A stretch of 64,000 nucleotides of DNA. Source: Lightella neohaematopini (GTDB lineage: Bacteria > Pseudomonadota > Gammaproteobacteria > Enterobacterales > Enterobacteriaceae). Under the pieces are notes generated by a model. The model was not told the origin of the DNA. It searched no databases and saw only the letters and a program-made list of their open reading frames with translations. The translations under genes and the position numbers were made by a program. The stretch lies in contig JAOBJV010000002.1 of assembly GCA_025728385.1 (NCBI GenBank), positions 3,403-67,402 of the forward strand, written 5' to 3'. Shown in pieces: positions 45,548 through 54,643 of the stretch (positions are counted from its first letter, which is position 1; each line of letters starts with the position of its first letter).

Positions 45548-46222
45548 ATGAAAAATATATTAATTTCTGCATCTATTATTTCTGCTAATTTTGCTTTTCT
45601 TGGTCAAGATATAGAAAATGTAGTAAAAGCAGGAATAGATTTAATACATTTTGATGTTATGGATAATCATTATGTACCTAATTTAACTATTGGACCATTA
45701 GTACTAAAATCATTAAGAAATTATGGCATAACTACTCCAATTGATGTTCATTTAATGGTTAATCCAGTAGAATCATTAATATTAGATTTTGCTAAAGCTG
45801 GAGCTAATTATATATCTTTTCACGTAGAAGCAACTAATCATATAGATAAATTATTACAAATTATTAGAAATTATGGCTGTAAAGCAGGATTAGCATTTAA
45901 TCCAGCTACGCCATTATCTTATTTAGAATATGTCATGGATAAAATAGATTTAGTATTAATTATGTCAGTTAATCCAGGATATAGTAATCAATTATTTATA
46001 CCATCTGTACTAAATAAAATACAGCAATTAAATAATATTATAATAAATAATAATTTAGATATTGATATTGCCGTTGATGGTGGTATTAAGTTAAATAATA
46101 TAGAGATAATTTCTAAAATGGGAGCAAACATTTTTGTTATTGGATCAGAAATTTTTAATAGTAATAATTATTTTCTGACTATAAAAAATATTAAATCAAA
46201 AATATTAAACAGTAATATATAA
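45548..46222 (+). CDS. rpe: Ribulose-phosphate 3-epimerase
   Basis: Interconverts ribulose 5-phosphate and xylulose 5-phosphate, linking to erythrose 4-phosphate for the shikimate pathway. 224 aa (E. coli 225), a TIM barrel. Conserved ISASIISANFAFLG, IHFDVMDNHYVPNLTIGP with metal ligands, DVHLMV, the MSVNPGYSNQLF loop (E. coli NPGFGGQSFI, slightly altered) and AVDGGI. It follows aroB by 6 nt; damX and dam, between them in E. coli, are deleted. Confidence 0.96.
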   Translation: MKNILISASIISANFAFLGQDIENVVKAGIDLIHFDVMDNHYVPNLTIGPLVLKSLRNYGITTPIDVHLMVNPVESLILDFAKAGANYISFHVEATNHIDKLLQIIRNYGCKAGLAFNPATPLSYLEYVMDKIDLVLIMSVNPGYSNQLFIPSVLNKIQQLNNIIINNNLDIDIAVDGGIKLNNIEIISKMGANIFVIGSEIFNSNNYFLTIKNIKSKILNSNI

Positions 46223-46280
46223 TATATTTACAATAATATTATTATAATTAATAAAATTTTAATATTAGATTACAAAGCTT

Positions 46281-47285
46281 ATGTTAATTAAAAATATAGT
46301 TTTTAGTGCTATGCAACCATCAAATAATTTAACAATTGGCAATTATATTGGTGCAATTAAACAATGGATAAGTATACAAAATACTTATAAGTGTATTTAT
46401 TGTATAGCTGATCTACATGCTATTACTAACAATAACTATAATAATTTAAAAACATTATCATTAAATACATTAGCATTATATTTAGCTTGTGGAATTGATC
46501 CTGATATAAATATTATTTGTTTACAATCTAAAATAGCTGAACATAGTCAGCTACATTGGATACTTAGTTGTCATGTTAATTGGAACAAATTAAAACATAT
46601 GACACAATTTAAGAATAAATGTATGAAATATAATAATCATTTATCAAATAGAATTACAGTTGGATTATTTACTTATCCAATATTAATGACATCGGATATA
46701 TTATTATATCAAACTAATTATGTACCAGTTGGTTATGATCAAAAACAACATTTAGAATTTAGTAGAGAAATAGCAAAAAATTTTAATAAAAAATATGGTA
46801 ATATTTTTACTATACCTAAACCTATTATAGCAAAAATAAGTAAGATAACATCTTTACTTAATCCTATGAAAAAAATGTCTAAATCAGATATTAATAATAA
46901 TAATTATATTTCTTTACTTGATAAACCAGAATTAGTTATAAAAAAAATTAATGATGCTATTACTGATTCTGATAATCCCCCAATTATAAAATATGATTTA
47001 AAAAATAAACCAGGTGTTTCTAACTTATTAAACATATTGTCAGTACTTACTAATATAAATATAATAGACTTAGAAAAAGATCTTAATAATATTAATTATA
47101 AACAGCTTAAAAAAATAGTAGCTAACGAAATTAATAATATTTTATTTAAAATACAAAAAAAATATTTTTCTATTAGAAATAAGGAAAAATATCTAAATAG
47201 TATATTAATTAGTGGTAATAAAAAAGCTAAGATCATAGCTAAAAATACTTTAAATAAAGTACATAAAGTAATTAATATAAAATAG
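46281..47285 (+). CDS. trpS: Tryptophanyl-tRNA synthetase
   Basis: Class I synthetase for tRNA-Trp. 334 aa, exactly the E. coli length. The HIGH-equivalent lies in QPSNNLTIGNYIGAIKQW, followed by YCIADLHAIT, GVFTYPILM-like GLFTYPILM, ADILLY-type SDILLY with VGYDQKQHLE-type spacing, and the KMSKS motif in KKMSKSD. It follows rpe by 58 nt; gph, between them in E. coli, is deleted. TGG is used for tryptophan and TGA as a stop in the window (for example rpmH), so the standard code applies. Confidence 0.96.
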   Translation: MLIKNIVFSAMQPSNNLTIGNYIGAIKQWISIQNTYKCIYCIADLHAITNNNYNNLKTLSLNTLALYLACGIDPDINIICLQSKIAEHSQLHWILSCHVNWNKLKHMTQFKNKCMKYNNHLSNRITVGLFTYPILMTSDILLYQTNYVPVGYDQKQHLEFSREIAKNFNKKYGNIFTIPKPIIAKISKITSLLNPMKKMSKSDINNNNYISLLDKPELVIKKINDAITDSDNPPIIKYDLKNKPGVSNLLNILSVLTNINIIDLEKDLNNINYKQLKKIVANEINNILFKIQKKYFSIRNKEKYLNSILISGNKKAKIIAKNTLNKVHKVINIK

Positions 47286-47310
47286 TTAAATAAAGTAATA
47301 GATAAATAAT

Positions 47311-47895
47311 GTGAAAATATTATTAATAGATAATTATGATTCATTTAATTGGAATACATATCATTATATTAAAATGATTGGTGTTAGTGATGTTTTAATT
47401 TATAAACAAGATACAATAGATATTACTGATATTAATAATATACACCCAGACAAAATAATAATCCTTCCAGGACCAGGATCACCTAGTTCATTAAATATAT
47501 CTTCAAAGATAATAAAATATTTTTCTGATACTATACCTATATTAGGAATATGTTTAGGTCATCAAATAATAGGTAAAGTATTCGGAGCAAAAATTATAAA
47601 ATCAAATTTTATTATGCATGGTAAACAATCTAATATTATTCATAATAAAAGTAACATATTTTATAATATAAATAATCCATTTAAAGCTGTAAGATATAAT
47701 TCATTAACTATTTCTACAGAAAATTTACCAGATTATTTATTAATTAATGCTTGGAGTATATACAACAATAACAAAGAAATTATGGCTATTAAACATCGTA
47801 ACTTACCATTATATGGAATACAATTTCATCCAGAAAGTATTCTTAGTGAATATGGGATAAAGATACTATATAACTTTATTTATCATAAATATTAA
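47311..47895 (+). CDS. pabA: Glutamine amidotransferase component of aminodeoxychorismate/anthranilate synthase
   Basis: Class I glutaminase that supplies ammonia to PabB (folate branch) or TrpE (tryptophan branch). 194 aa, starting at a GTG (47311) that matches the family start KILLIDNYDSF. The oxyanion motif PGPGSP, nucleophile GICLGHQ and the HPES motif with catalytic His and Glu are intact. Position beyond trpS and before rpsL corresponds to the E. coli pabA region, which favours PabA over TrpG; in a reduced genome one copy may serve both. Neither pabB nor trpE is in the window. Confidence 0.88.
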   Translation: MKILLIDNYDSFNWNTYHYIKMIGVSDVLIYKQDTIDITDINNIHPDKIIILPGPGSPSSLNISSKIIKYFSDTIPILGICLGHQIIGKVFGAKIIKSNFIMHGKQSNIIHNKSNIFYNINNPFKAVRYNSLTISTENLPDYLLINAWSIYNNNKEIMAIKHRNLPLYGIQFHPESILSEYGIKILYNFIYHKY

Positions 47896-47990
47896 AAAAT
47901 ATAATAAAATTATATAAAATTAAATAAGTATATTAATAAATATTCCTTTATTAACTAGTAGTATAATTGTAAATATGTTATAATAATTAG

Positions 47991-48013
47991 TTACTTAATA
48001 GTTAAGTAATTTT
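47991..48013 (+). terminator. Small hairpin with T run after pabA
   Basis: An 8-bp perfect inverted repeat TTACTTAA / TTAAGTAA (47991-47998 and 48002-48009) with a 3-nt loop, followed by TTTT. It lies 96 nt beyond the pabA stop and 68 nt before rpsL, so it could end the aroK-pabA transcript. The stem has little GC, so its strength is doubtful. A TGTTATAAT sequence (extended -10, 47976-47984) sits just upstream; if that is the str operon promoter, the hairpin would lie at the very 5' end of the rpsL leader instead. Confidence 0.4.
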
Positions 48014-48080
48014 AAATTAGTATAATTAAAAAACATAATAAAATTAGTGTTAATTTTTTAAATTAAAATTGGTTATATTT

Positions 48081-48449
48081 ATGGTTACTATAAATCAGTT
48101 GGTGCGTAAAGCAAGATCTATAAAAAATATAAAAAATAATGTTCCAGCTCTAAATCAATGCCCACAAAAGAGAGGAATATGTACTCGTGTTTATACTACA
48201 ACTCCAAAAAAACCTAATTCTGCTTTACGAAAAGTATGTCGTGTAAAATTAACTAATGGTTTTGAAGTTACTTCATATATAGGTGGAGAAGGTCACAATT
48301 TACAAGAACATTCAGTTGTTCTTATTAGAGGTGGTAGAGTGAAAGATCTACCAGGAGTAAGATATCATACTATAAGAGGAGCGTTAGATTTTTCTGGTGT
48401 TAAAGATCGAAAAAAGGGTAGATCAAAATATGGTACTAAAAAAAATTAA
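48081..48449 (+). CDS. rpsL: 30S ribosomal protein S12
   Basis: Decoding-centre protein. The ATG at 48081 gives 122 aa (E. coli 124) and matches MATVNQLVRKPR; a TTG at 48069 would add four residues. CPQKRGICTRVYTTTPKKPNSALRKVCRV and GGEGHNLQEHSVVLIRGGRVKDLPGVRYH (each a run of adjacent conserved motifs) are essentially unchanged. The lysines linked to streptomycin resistance when mutated (E. coli K42 and K87) appear wild type. First gene of the str operon. Confidence 0.98.
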   Translation: MVTINQLVRKARSIKNIKNNVPALNQCPQKRGICTRVYTTTPKKPNSALRKVCRVKLTNGFEVTSYIGGEGHNLQEHSVVLIRGGRVKDLPGVRYHTIRGALDFSGVKDRKKGRSKYGTKKN

Positions 48450-48510
48450 TTATAATTTATTTAATATACAAAATTTAAATATAGTTTATTTTATAATAAT
48501 AGGTAATTAA

Positions 48511-48981
48511 ATGTCTAGAAGACGTTCAAATAATAAACATATTATGTTACCAGATCGTAAATTTAACTCTTTAATTTTAGCAAAATTTATTAATATCATT
48601 ATGAAAAATGGTAAAAAGTCTATTGCAGAAAAGATATTATATAGTGCTATAAACATATTATTAAAAAAAATTGATAAAAAACCAATAGAGATATTAGAAT
48701 TAGCATTATCTAATGTACGACCAGTTGTTGAAATAAAATCAAGAAGAGTTGGAGGATCCACTTACCAAATTCCAGTAGAAGTTAATACAAATAGAAGGAA
48801 TACATTAGCAATGCGCTGGATAGTTATTGCTGCTCGTAAACGTAAAGATAGATCTATGACTATTCGTTTAGCTAATGAATTATTTGATGCTATTAACAAT
48901 AAAGGGTTAGCAATAAAAAAACGAGAAGACACACATCGTATGGCAGAAGCAAATAAAGCTTTCGCCCATTATAGATGGTAA
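48511..48981 (+). CDS. rpsG: 30S ribosomal protein S7
   Basis: Head protein that nucleates assembly and lies at the E site. 156 aa, the usual bacterial length. Starts SRRRSNNKHIMLPDRKFNS; conserved KIMKNGKKSIAEKI-like NIIMKNGKKSIAEKI, ALSNVRPVVEIKSRRVGG, STYQIPVEV and HRMAEANKAFAHYRW at the end. In E. coli S7 represses the str operon; the rpsL-rpsG gap here is 61 nt, but I could not fold it. Confidence 0.98.
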   Translation: MSRRRSNNKHIMLPDRKFNSLILAKFINIIMKNGKKSIAEKILYSAINILLKKIDKKPIEILELALSNVRPVVEIKSRRVGGSTYQIPVEVNTNRRNTLAMRWIVIAARKRKDRSMTIRLANELFDAINNKGLAIKKREDTHRMAEANKAFAHYRW

Positions 48982-49013
48982 TAATATACTTTTTTATTTG
49001 AAAGAGGATTGAT

Positions 49014-51116
49014 ATGAGTCGTGTTACACCTATTACTAGATATCGTAATATTGGTATAAGTGCACATATTGATGCAGGAAAAACTACTACTACTGAAAGA
49101 ATTCTATTTTATACTGGTGTAAATCATAAAATTGGGGAAGTTCATCATGGTGATGCTACTATGGATTGGATGATACAAGAACAAGAACGAGGTATAACAA
49201 TTACTTCAGCAGCAACAACCTGTTTTTGGTCTGGTATATATAATCAATTTGACATGCATAGAATTAATATTATTGATACTCCTGGACATGTAGATTTTAC
49301 AGTAGAAGTAGAACGATCAATGAGAATATTAGATGGTGCTGTTATGATTTACTGTGCTGTTGGTGGAGTACAACCTCAATCTGAAACAGTATGGAGACAA
49401 GTTAACAAGTATAAAGTACCTAGAATTGCATTTATAAATAAAATGGATCGTGTTGGAGCTGATTATTTAAAAGTAATAGAACAGTTAAAAAATAAATTAA
49501 ATGCTAATCCTGTGCCCATTCAATTAGCTATAGGAAAGGAAGACAATTTTACTGGAGTAGTAGATTTAATAAAAATGAAAGCAATTATTTGGAAAGATAA
49601 AGGCTATGGAATTAAATATAGTATTACAGATATACCTAAAGAGCTGTTTGAATTATCATATTCATTACATTTAAAATTATTAGAATCTGCAGCGGAAAGT
49701 TCAGAAAAATTAATGGATAAATACTTATCACATGGTTCTCTTAATGAGAATGAAATTAAACAAGCATTACGTTATAGATCACTAAATAATGAAATTACTG
49801 TAGTTACTTGTGGTTCTGCTTTTAAAAATAAGGGTATTCAAACTATGTTAGATGCAATAATTGATTATTTACCATCACCTAATGATATTAAAAATATCAA
49901 TGGGGTCCTTATGGATAAAGAAACTAATACTTTTCGTCTTCCAAAAGATAATGAACCATTTTCTGCGCTAGCTTTTAAAATAGCTAATGATCAATTTGTA
50001 GGTAATTTAACATTTTTTAGAGTCTATTCTGGAGTTATAAAATCTGGTCAGGTATTACTTAATTCAACAAAAAATAAACAAGAAAGACTTGGTCGTATTG
50101 TACAAATGCATGCTAATAAAAGAGATGAAATAAAGGAAGTCAGAGCTGGTGATATTGCAGCAGCAATAGGGCTAAAAAACATCTCTACTGGAGATACATT
50201 ATGTAATCCAAATTATCCAATCATTTTGGAGAATATAGAATTTCCTGAACCAGTTATATCTTTATCATTAGAACCAAAAACTAAAGCTGATCAGGAAAAA
50301 ATGAGTTCTGCTTTAATTCGTCTTACACAAGAAGATCCATCTTTTAAATTTTGTATTGATCATGAATCTGGTCAAACTATTATTTCTGGTATGGGTGAAT
50401 TACATTTAGAAATTTTAGTTGATCGTATGTATCGTGAGTTTGATGTACATGCTAATATTGGTAAACCTCAAGTCTCATATAGAGAAACTATAAAAAAAAT
50501 GGTTAAGCAAGAAGGAAAATTTATTCGTCAGTCTGGGGGTAGAGGTCAATTTGGTCATGTTTGGTTACGTATTGAGCCAATTAAATCTAGAGAAAAAAAT
50601 TATGAATTTATAAATGAAATAGTTGGTGGGGTAATTCCTAAAGAATATATTCCGGCTATAGATAAGGGTGTTCGTGAACAAATGAGTAATGGTGTTCTTG
50701 CTGGTTATCCGATCGTTAATATTAAAGTAACTGTTTTTGATGGATCATATCATGAAGTTGACTCATCAGAAATAGCATTCAAAATAGCCAGTGCTATAGC
50801 TTTTAAAGAAGCTTTTATGAAAGCACAACCAATATTACTTGAACCAATTATGAATATAGAAATTATTACACCAGAAAACTATATGGGTGATCTTATTGGA
50901 GATTTAAATAGACGTAGAGGGATTATTAATAGTATAGATGATTTAAATAATAATAAAATTATATACGCTGAAGTACCACTTGCAGAAATGTTTGGTTATG
51001 CTACATCTCTACGTTCACAAACACAAGGTAGAGCATCATACTCTATGGAGTTTTTTAAATATCAAGAAACACCAAGTAAAATTACTAAGACGATAATAGA
51101 AAATCGTAGTAGATAA
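49014..51116 (+). CDS. fusA: Elongation factor G
   Basis: GTPase for translocation and ribosome recycling. 700 aa (E. coli 704). G1 AHIDAGKTTTTERIL, switch I with QERGITITSAATT, G3 DTPGHVDFT, G4 FINKMDRVGAD. Domains II-V follow in order, with domain IV containing GGRGQFGHV and domain V the ANIGKPQVSYRET and RAS(Y)SMEF segments. A Shine-Dalgarno GAGGA precedes the ATG. Complete. Confidence 0.98.
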   Translation: MSRVTPITRYRNIGISAHIDAGKTTTTERILFYTGVNHKIGEVHHGDATMDWMIQEQERGITITSAATTCFWSGIYNQFDMHRINIIDTPGHVDFTVEVERSMRILDGAVMIYCAVGGVQPQSETVWRQVNKYKVPRIAFINKMDRVGADYLKVIEQLKNKLNANPVPIQLAIGKEDNFTGVVDLIKMKAIIWKDKGYGIKYSITDIPKELFELSYSLHLKLLESAAESSEKLMDKYLSHGSLNENEIKQALRYRSLNNEITVVTCGSAFKNKGIQTMLDAIIDYLPSPNDIKNINGVLMDKETNTFRLPKDNEPFSALAFKIANDQFVGNLTFFRVYSGVIKSGQVLLNSTKNKQERLGRIVQMHANKRDEIKEVRAGDIAAAIGLKNISTGDTLCNPNYPIILENIEFPEPVISLSLEPKTKADQEKMSSALIRLTQEDPSFKFCIDHESGQTIISGMGELHLEILVDRMYREFDVHANIGKPQVSYRETIKKMVKQEGKFIRQSGGRGQFGHVWLRIEPIKSREKNYEFINEIVGGVIPKEYIPAIDKGVREQMSNGVLAGYPIVNIKVTVFDGSYHEVDSSEIAFKIASAIAFKEAFMKAQPILLEPIMNIEIITPENYMGDLIGDLNRRRGIINSIDDLNNNKIIYAEVPLAEMFGYATSLRSQTQGRASYSMEFFKYQETPSKITKTIIENRSR

Positions 51117-51178
51117 ATATGTATTTTATTTAATTATATTTTAATATATTTTAATAACTTTAATTTAAGGAATTAATC

Positions 51179-52363
51179 GTGTCTAAAGAAAAATTTTGTC
51201 GAAATAAACCACATATTAATGTTGGCACAATAGGTCATGTAGATCATGGTAAAACTACTCTAACATCTGCTATAACTACCGTTTTATCTAAAATGTATGG
51301 CGGTACAGCTCGTGCTTTTGAACAAATTGATAATGCTCCAGAAGAAAAAGCAAGAGGTATTACTATTAACACTTCCCATGTAGAATATGATACAAGAATT
51401 AGACATTATGCTCATGTTGATTGTCCTGGTCATGCTGATTATGTAAAAAACATGATTACTGGGGCAGCTCAAATGGATGGAGCTATTTTAGTAGTCGCAG
51501 CTACAGATGGTCCTATGCCTCAAACAAGAGAACATATTTTATTAAGTAGACAGGTAGGAGTACCTTATATAGTTGTATTTATGAATAAATGTGATATGGT
51601 AGAAGATAATGAATTATTAGAGTTAGTAGAAATGGAAGTTAGAGAATTATTATCACAATATGATTTTCCTGGTGATAATACTCCAATTATTAGAGGTTCT
51701 GCCTTAAAAGCCCTAGAAGGTGATAATATATGGACAAATAAAATTGTAGAATTAGCTAATACTTTAGATAATTATATTCCTCAACCTAAACGAGATATAG
51801 ACAAGCCATTCTTATTACCCATAGAAGATGTATTTTCTATTTCTGGTAGAGGTACAGTAGTAACTGGACGTGTAGAACAAGGAATAATTAAAATTGGTGA
51901 AGAAGTAGAAATAGTTGGTATTAAAAAAACTATTAGTACTGTTTGTACTGGAGTAGAAATGTTTCGTAAATTATTAGACGAAGGACGTGCAGGAGAAAAT
52001 ATAGGAGTATTATTAAGAGGAACTAAACGTGAGGAAGTAGAACGAGGACAAGTATTATCAAAACCTGGATCTATTAAACCATACACTAAATTTGAAGCAG
52101 AGGTATATATATTAAACAAGAATGAAGGTGGAAGACATACTCCATTTTTTAATGGTTACAAACCTCAATTCTATTTTAGAACTACTGATGTTACTGGTAG
52201 TATTGAGTTATCTAATGATGTTGAGATGGTTATGCCTGGTGATAATATAAAAATGATTGTAAATTTAATTTCTCCTATAGCTATGACTAATGGTTTAAGA
52301 TTTGCAATTCGTGAAGGTGGTCGCACAGTTGGAGCTGGAGTAGTTACAAACATTATTTCTTAA
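51179..52363 (+). CDS. tuf: Elongation factor Tu (single tuf copy at the str-rif junction)
   Basis: Delivers aminoacyl-tRNA to the ribosome. 394 aa, starting with GTG (TAAGGAATTAATC upstream) as in E. coli tuf genes. G1 GHVDHGKTTL, RGITINTSHVEY, DCPGHADYVKNM, NKCDM, and the domain II-III motifs RGTVVTGRVEQG and GGRHTPFF are intact. It is followed not by the S10 operon but by secE-nusG, so it has the upstream context of E. coli tufA and the downstream context of tufB. The tRNA genes that precede tufB in E. coli are not here. Confidence 0.98.
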   Translation: MSKEKFCRNKPHINVGTIGHVDHGKTTLTSAITTVLSKMYGGTARAFEQIDNAPEEKARGITINTSHVEYDTRIRHYAHVDCPGHADYVKNMITGAAQMDGAILVVAATDGPMPQTREHILLSRQVGVPYIVVFMNKCDMVEDNELLELVEMEVRELLSQYDFPGDNTPIIRGSALKALEGDNIWTNKIVELANTLDNYIPQPKRDIDKPFLLPIEDVFSISGRGTVVTGRVEQGIIKIGEEVEIVGIKKTISTVCTGVEMFRKLLDEGRAGENIGVLLRGTKREEVERGQVLSKPGSIKPYTKFEAEVYILNKNEGGRHTPFFNGYKPQFYFRTTDVTGSIELSNDVEMVMPGDNIKMIVNLISPIAMTNGLRFAIREGGRTVGAGVVTNIIS

Positions 52364-52411
52364 TAAATTATATTATTTACTAAAAATAAATATCAATTAT
52401 TTACTTTTATG

Positions 52412-52434
52412 AGTACCTAAATAAATTAGGTACT
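52412..52434 (+). terminator. Hairpin between tuf and secE
   Basis: A 9-bp perfect inverted repeat AGTACCTAA / TTAGGTACT (52412-52420 and 52426-52434) with loop ATAAA, 48 nt after the tuf stop and 38 nt before secE. The downstream sequence TGTATTTGG is only moderately T-rich, so it may act as a partial terminator, attenuator or processing site rather than a full stop. In E. coli a terminator also separates tufB from secE-nusG. Confidence 0.5.
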
Positions 52435-52472
52435 TGTATTTGGTGTGTACAAATTTTTACTAAAATACTTAG

Positions 52473-52835
52473 ATGTTTATAAAAACTAATATAGTAAACT
52501 TTCTTAAAAAACATATAAAAAAGCTACTTATTACTACACTGATAGTATTATTAATTGTGTTTATAATATTTAATTACTATAGTAATTTATGTATAACATT
52601 TATTATAATTATTATCAGTGTTATGATATTATATTTCTTAAAAAAGAATGATATAATAAAGATTTTAATACAATCTTATAAAGAATTAAAACAAGTTAGC
52701 TGGCCTAGTTATAAAGACACAATAAGTATAACGATAATTATTACTGTGGTAACAGTTATAATATCGCTAATAATATGGGGATTAGATACATTATTAATCA
52801 ATATTATTTCATTTATTACTAAATTAAAAGTATAG
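52473..52835 (+). CDS. secE: Protein translocase subunit SecE
   Basis: Essential partner of SecY. 120 aa (E. coli 127) with three predicted membrane segments at about 18-32, 35-50 and 85-115, the enterobacterial three-segment form. The conserved amphipathic region SYKELKQVSWPSYKDT precedes the last segment, matching the SecE core. The first two segments are poorly conserved in sequence. The stop is 1 nt from the nusG start. Confidence 0.94.
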   Translation: MFIKTNIVNFLKKHIKKLLITTLIVLLIVFIIFNYYSNLCITFIIIIISVMILYFLKKNDIIKILIQSYKELKQVSWPSYKDTISITIIITVVTVIISLIIWGLDTLLINIISFITKLKV

Positions 52836-52836
52836 T

Positions 52837-53382
52837 ATGAATATGTCTACTGCAAAAAATTGGTATGTAATTCAAGTCTTTTCTGGTTTTGAAAAAAAAG
52901 TATCTTTGTCTATTAAGGAATATATCAAATTATATAAAATGGAACAATTATTTGGCGATGTTATAGTTCCTACAGAAGAAGTAGTAGAAATAAAACGTGG
53001 ACAAAGACGTAAAAGTGAAAGAAAATTTTTTCCTGGATATATATTAGTACAAATGATATTAAATAATGATAGTTGGTACCTAATTCGTAGTGTACCAAAA
53101 GTTATGGGATTTGTAGGTGGACACTCTGATCGTCCCACACCAATAAGTAATAAAGAAATCAAAATTATTATTGATAGGTTACAAAAAGCAGGTGATAAAC
53201 CAAAACCAAAAGTAATATTTGAATTAGGTGAATTAGTAAGAGTAAATCATGGACCATTTTCTGATTTTAATGGAATAGTAGAAGAAGTAGATTATGAAAA
53301 AAGTAGATTAAAAGTATCTGTGTCTATTTTTGGAAGATCTACTCCAGTAGAATTAGATTTTGCGCAAGTAGAAAAAAATTGA
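52837..53382 (+). CDS. nusG: Transcription termination/antitermination protein NusG
   Basis: Elongation factor linking RNA polymerase with Rho or S10. 181 aa, the E. coli length. The NGN domain has KNWYVIQVFSGFEKKV, VPTEEVVEIKRGQRRKSERKFFPGYI (consecutive motifs) and RSVPKVMGFVGG. The KOW domain ends VEEVDYEKSRLKVSVSIFGR and TPVELDF. A second ATG at 52843 is possible. Followed by rplK after 67 nt, the E. coli arrangement. Confidence 0.98.
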   Translation: MNMSTAKNWYVIQVFSGFEKKVSLSIKEYIKLYKMEQLFGDVIVPTEEVVEIKRGQRRKSERKFFPGYILVQMILNNDSWYLIRSVPKVMGFVGGHSDRPTPISNKEIKIIIDRLQKAGDKPKPKVIFELGELVRVNHGPFSDFNGIVEEVDYEKSRLKVSVSIFGRSTPVELDFAQVEKN

Positions 53383-53449
53383 TATATAATAACTATATGT
53401 TATTATATTAATAAGTATTTTACAATAATATTACTTATATTTAAATTTT

Positions 53450-53878
53450 ATGGCTAAACAAATAAAATCTATAGTTAAATTACAAATACCATCTGGAGTA
53501 GCTACTCCATCTCCACCAATTGGTCCTGCTTTAGGACAACATGGAGTTAATATTATGGAATTTTGTAAAAAGTTTAATAATATGACTTCCGGAATGAAGA
53601 ATAATACTCCATTACCTACTATAATAACAGTTTATACTGATAATTCTTTTACTTTTGTATGTAAAAGCCCGCCGGTTACTTTTTTATTAAAACAAATAAT
53701 TAATATAGAGACAGGTTCTAAAAAACCAGGATGTGATATAGTTGGTAAAGTTAGTTATAGCATGATAAAAGAAATTGCTCAATTAAAAATAAAAGATATG
53801 AATACTATTAAGTTAGAATCAGTAATCAAATCTATTATTGGTTCAGCTACATCTATGGGAATAACTATTGATGAGTAA
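53450..53878 (+). CDS. rplK: 50S ribosomal protein L11
   Basis: Base of the L7/L12 stalk in the GTPase-associated centre. 142 aa, as in E. coli. Starts AKQIKSIVKLQIPSGVATPSPPIGPALGQHGVNIMEF (consecutive motifs with the flexible Pro-rich loop), then FVCKSPPVTFLLK and GSATSMGITI at the end. Its stop overlaps the rplA start by 8 nt. Confidence 0.98.
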   Translation: MAKQIKSIVKLQIPSGVATPSPPIGPALGQHGVNIMEFCKKFNNMTSGMKNNTPLPTIITVYTDNSFTFVCKSPPVTFLLKQIINIETGSKKPGCDIVGKVSYSMIKEIAQLKIKDMNTIKLESVIKSIIGSATSMGITIDE

Positions 53879-54578
53879 AATAAGTAAAAGAATGAATAAT
53901 TTATATAAAAAGATAGATAGTAATAGATGCTATGAAATTAGTCAAGCAATTGATATTTTAAAAGAAAATAATACTATTAAATTTATTGAGAGTATTGATG
54001 TTGCTATAAAACTTAATATTAATACTAAAAAAATAGATCATAATATTAAAAATACAGTTATTTTACCTCATAGTAATGGTCAAATAATGAAGATAGCAGT
54101 TTTTACTCAAGATAAAGAACAAATTAAATTAATTAAAAAAATTGGTATTACCATGATTGGTATGGAAGAATTATTTTCTTATATAAAAAATCATAAAAAA
54201 GAAAAAATAAATTTTGTTATAGCATCACCAGATGCTATGCCATTAGTTAGTAAATTAGGTAATATATTAGGACCAAGAAATATTATGCCTAATCCTAAGT
54301 TAGGTACTGTTACTAATGATATTATTACAGTAATTAATGAAATAAAATTAGGAAAGATTATTTATTATAATGATAAATATGGAATTATACACGCCTCTAT
54401 AGGTAGAATAAATTTTAGTAAAGATAAAATAATAGAAAATTTAAAAACATTAATGTTATCAATAATTAAAAGTAAATTCATCATAAATAAAAGTAACTTA
54501 ATAAGTCGGGTACATCTATCTACAACTATGGGTATTGGTATTAATATTAATTTTTTAAGTATACTAAAAAATAAATAA
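53871..54578 (+). CDS. rplA: 50S ribosomal protein L1
   Basis: Mobile stalk protein that moves the E-site tRNA; in E. coli it represses the rplKA mRNA. The ATG at 53871 gives 235 aa (E. coli 234); a TTG three nucleotides earlier is less likely. Conserved KISKRMNNL, VFTQ, FVIASPDAMPLVSKLG, LGPRNIMPNPKLGTVT and STTMG. Conservation is lower than for most ribosomal proteins here. It overlaps rplK, suggesting coupling. Confidence 0.96.
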   Translation: MSKISKRMNNLYKKIDSNRCYEISQAIDILKENNTIKFIESIDVAIKLNINTKKIDHNIKNTVILPHSNGQIMKIAVFTQDKEQIKLIKKIGITMIGMEELFSYIKNHKKEKINFVIASPDAMPLVSKLGNILGPRNIMPNPKLGTVTNDIITVINEIKLGKIIYYNDKYGIIHASIGRINFSKDKIIENLKTLMLSIIKSKFIINKSNLISRVHLSTTMGIGININFLSILKNK

Positions 54579-54643
54579 TGTTTATAAATTTTTTAACAAA
54601 GTATAATTTTAATTAATAATTACTTTATATAATAAGAGTTATT

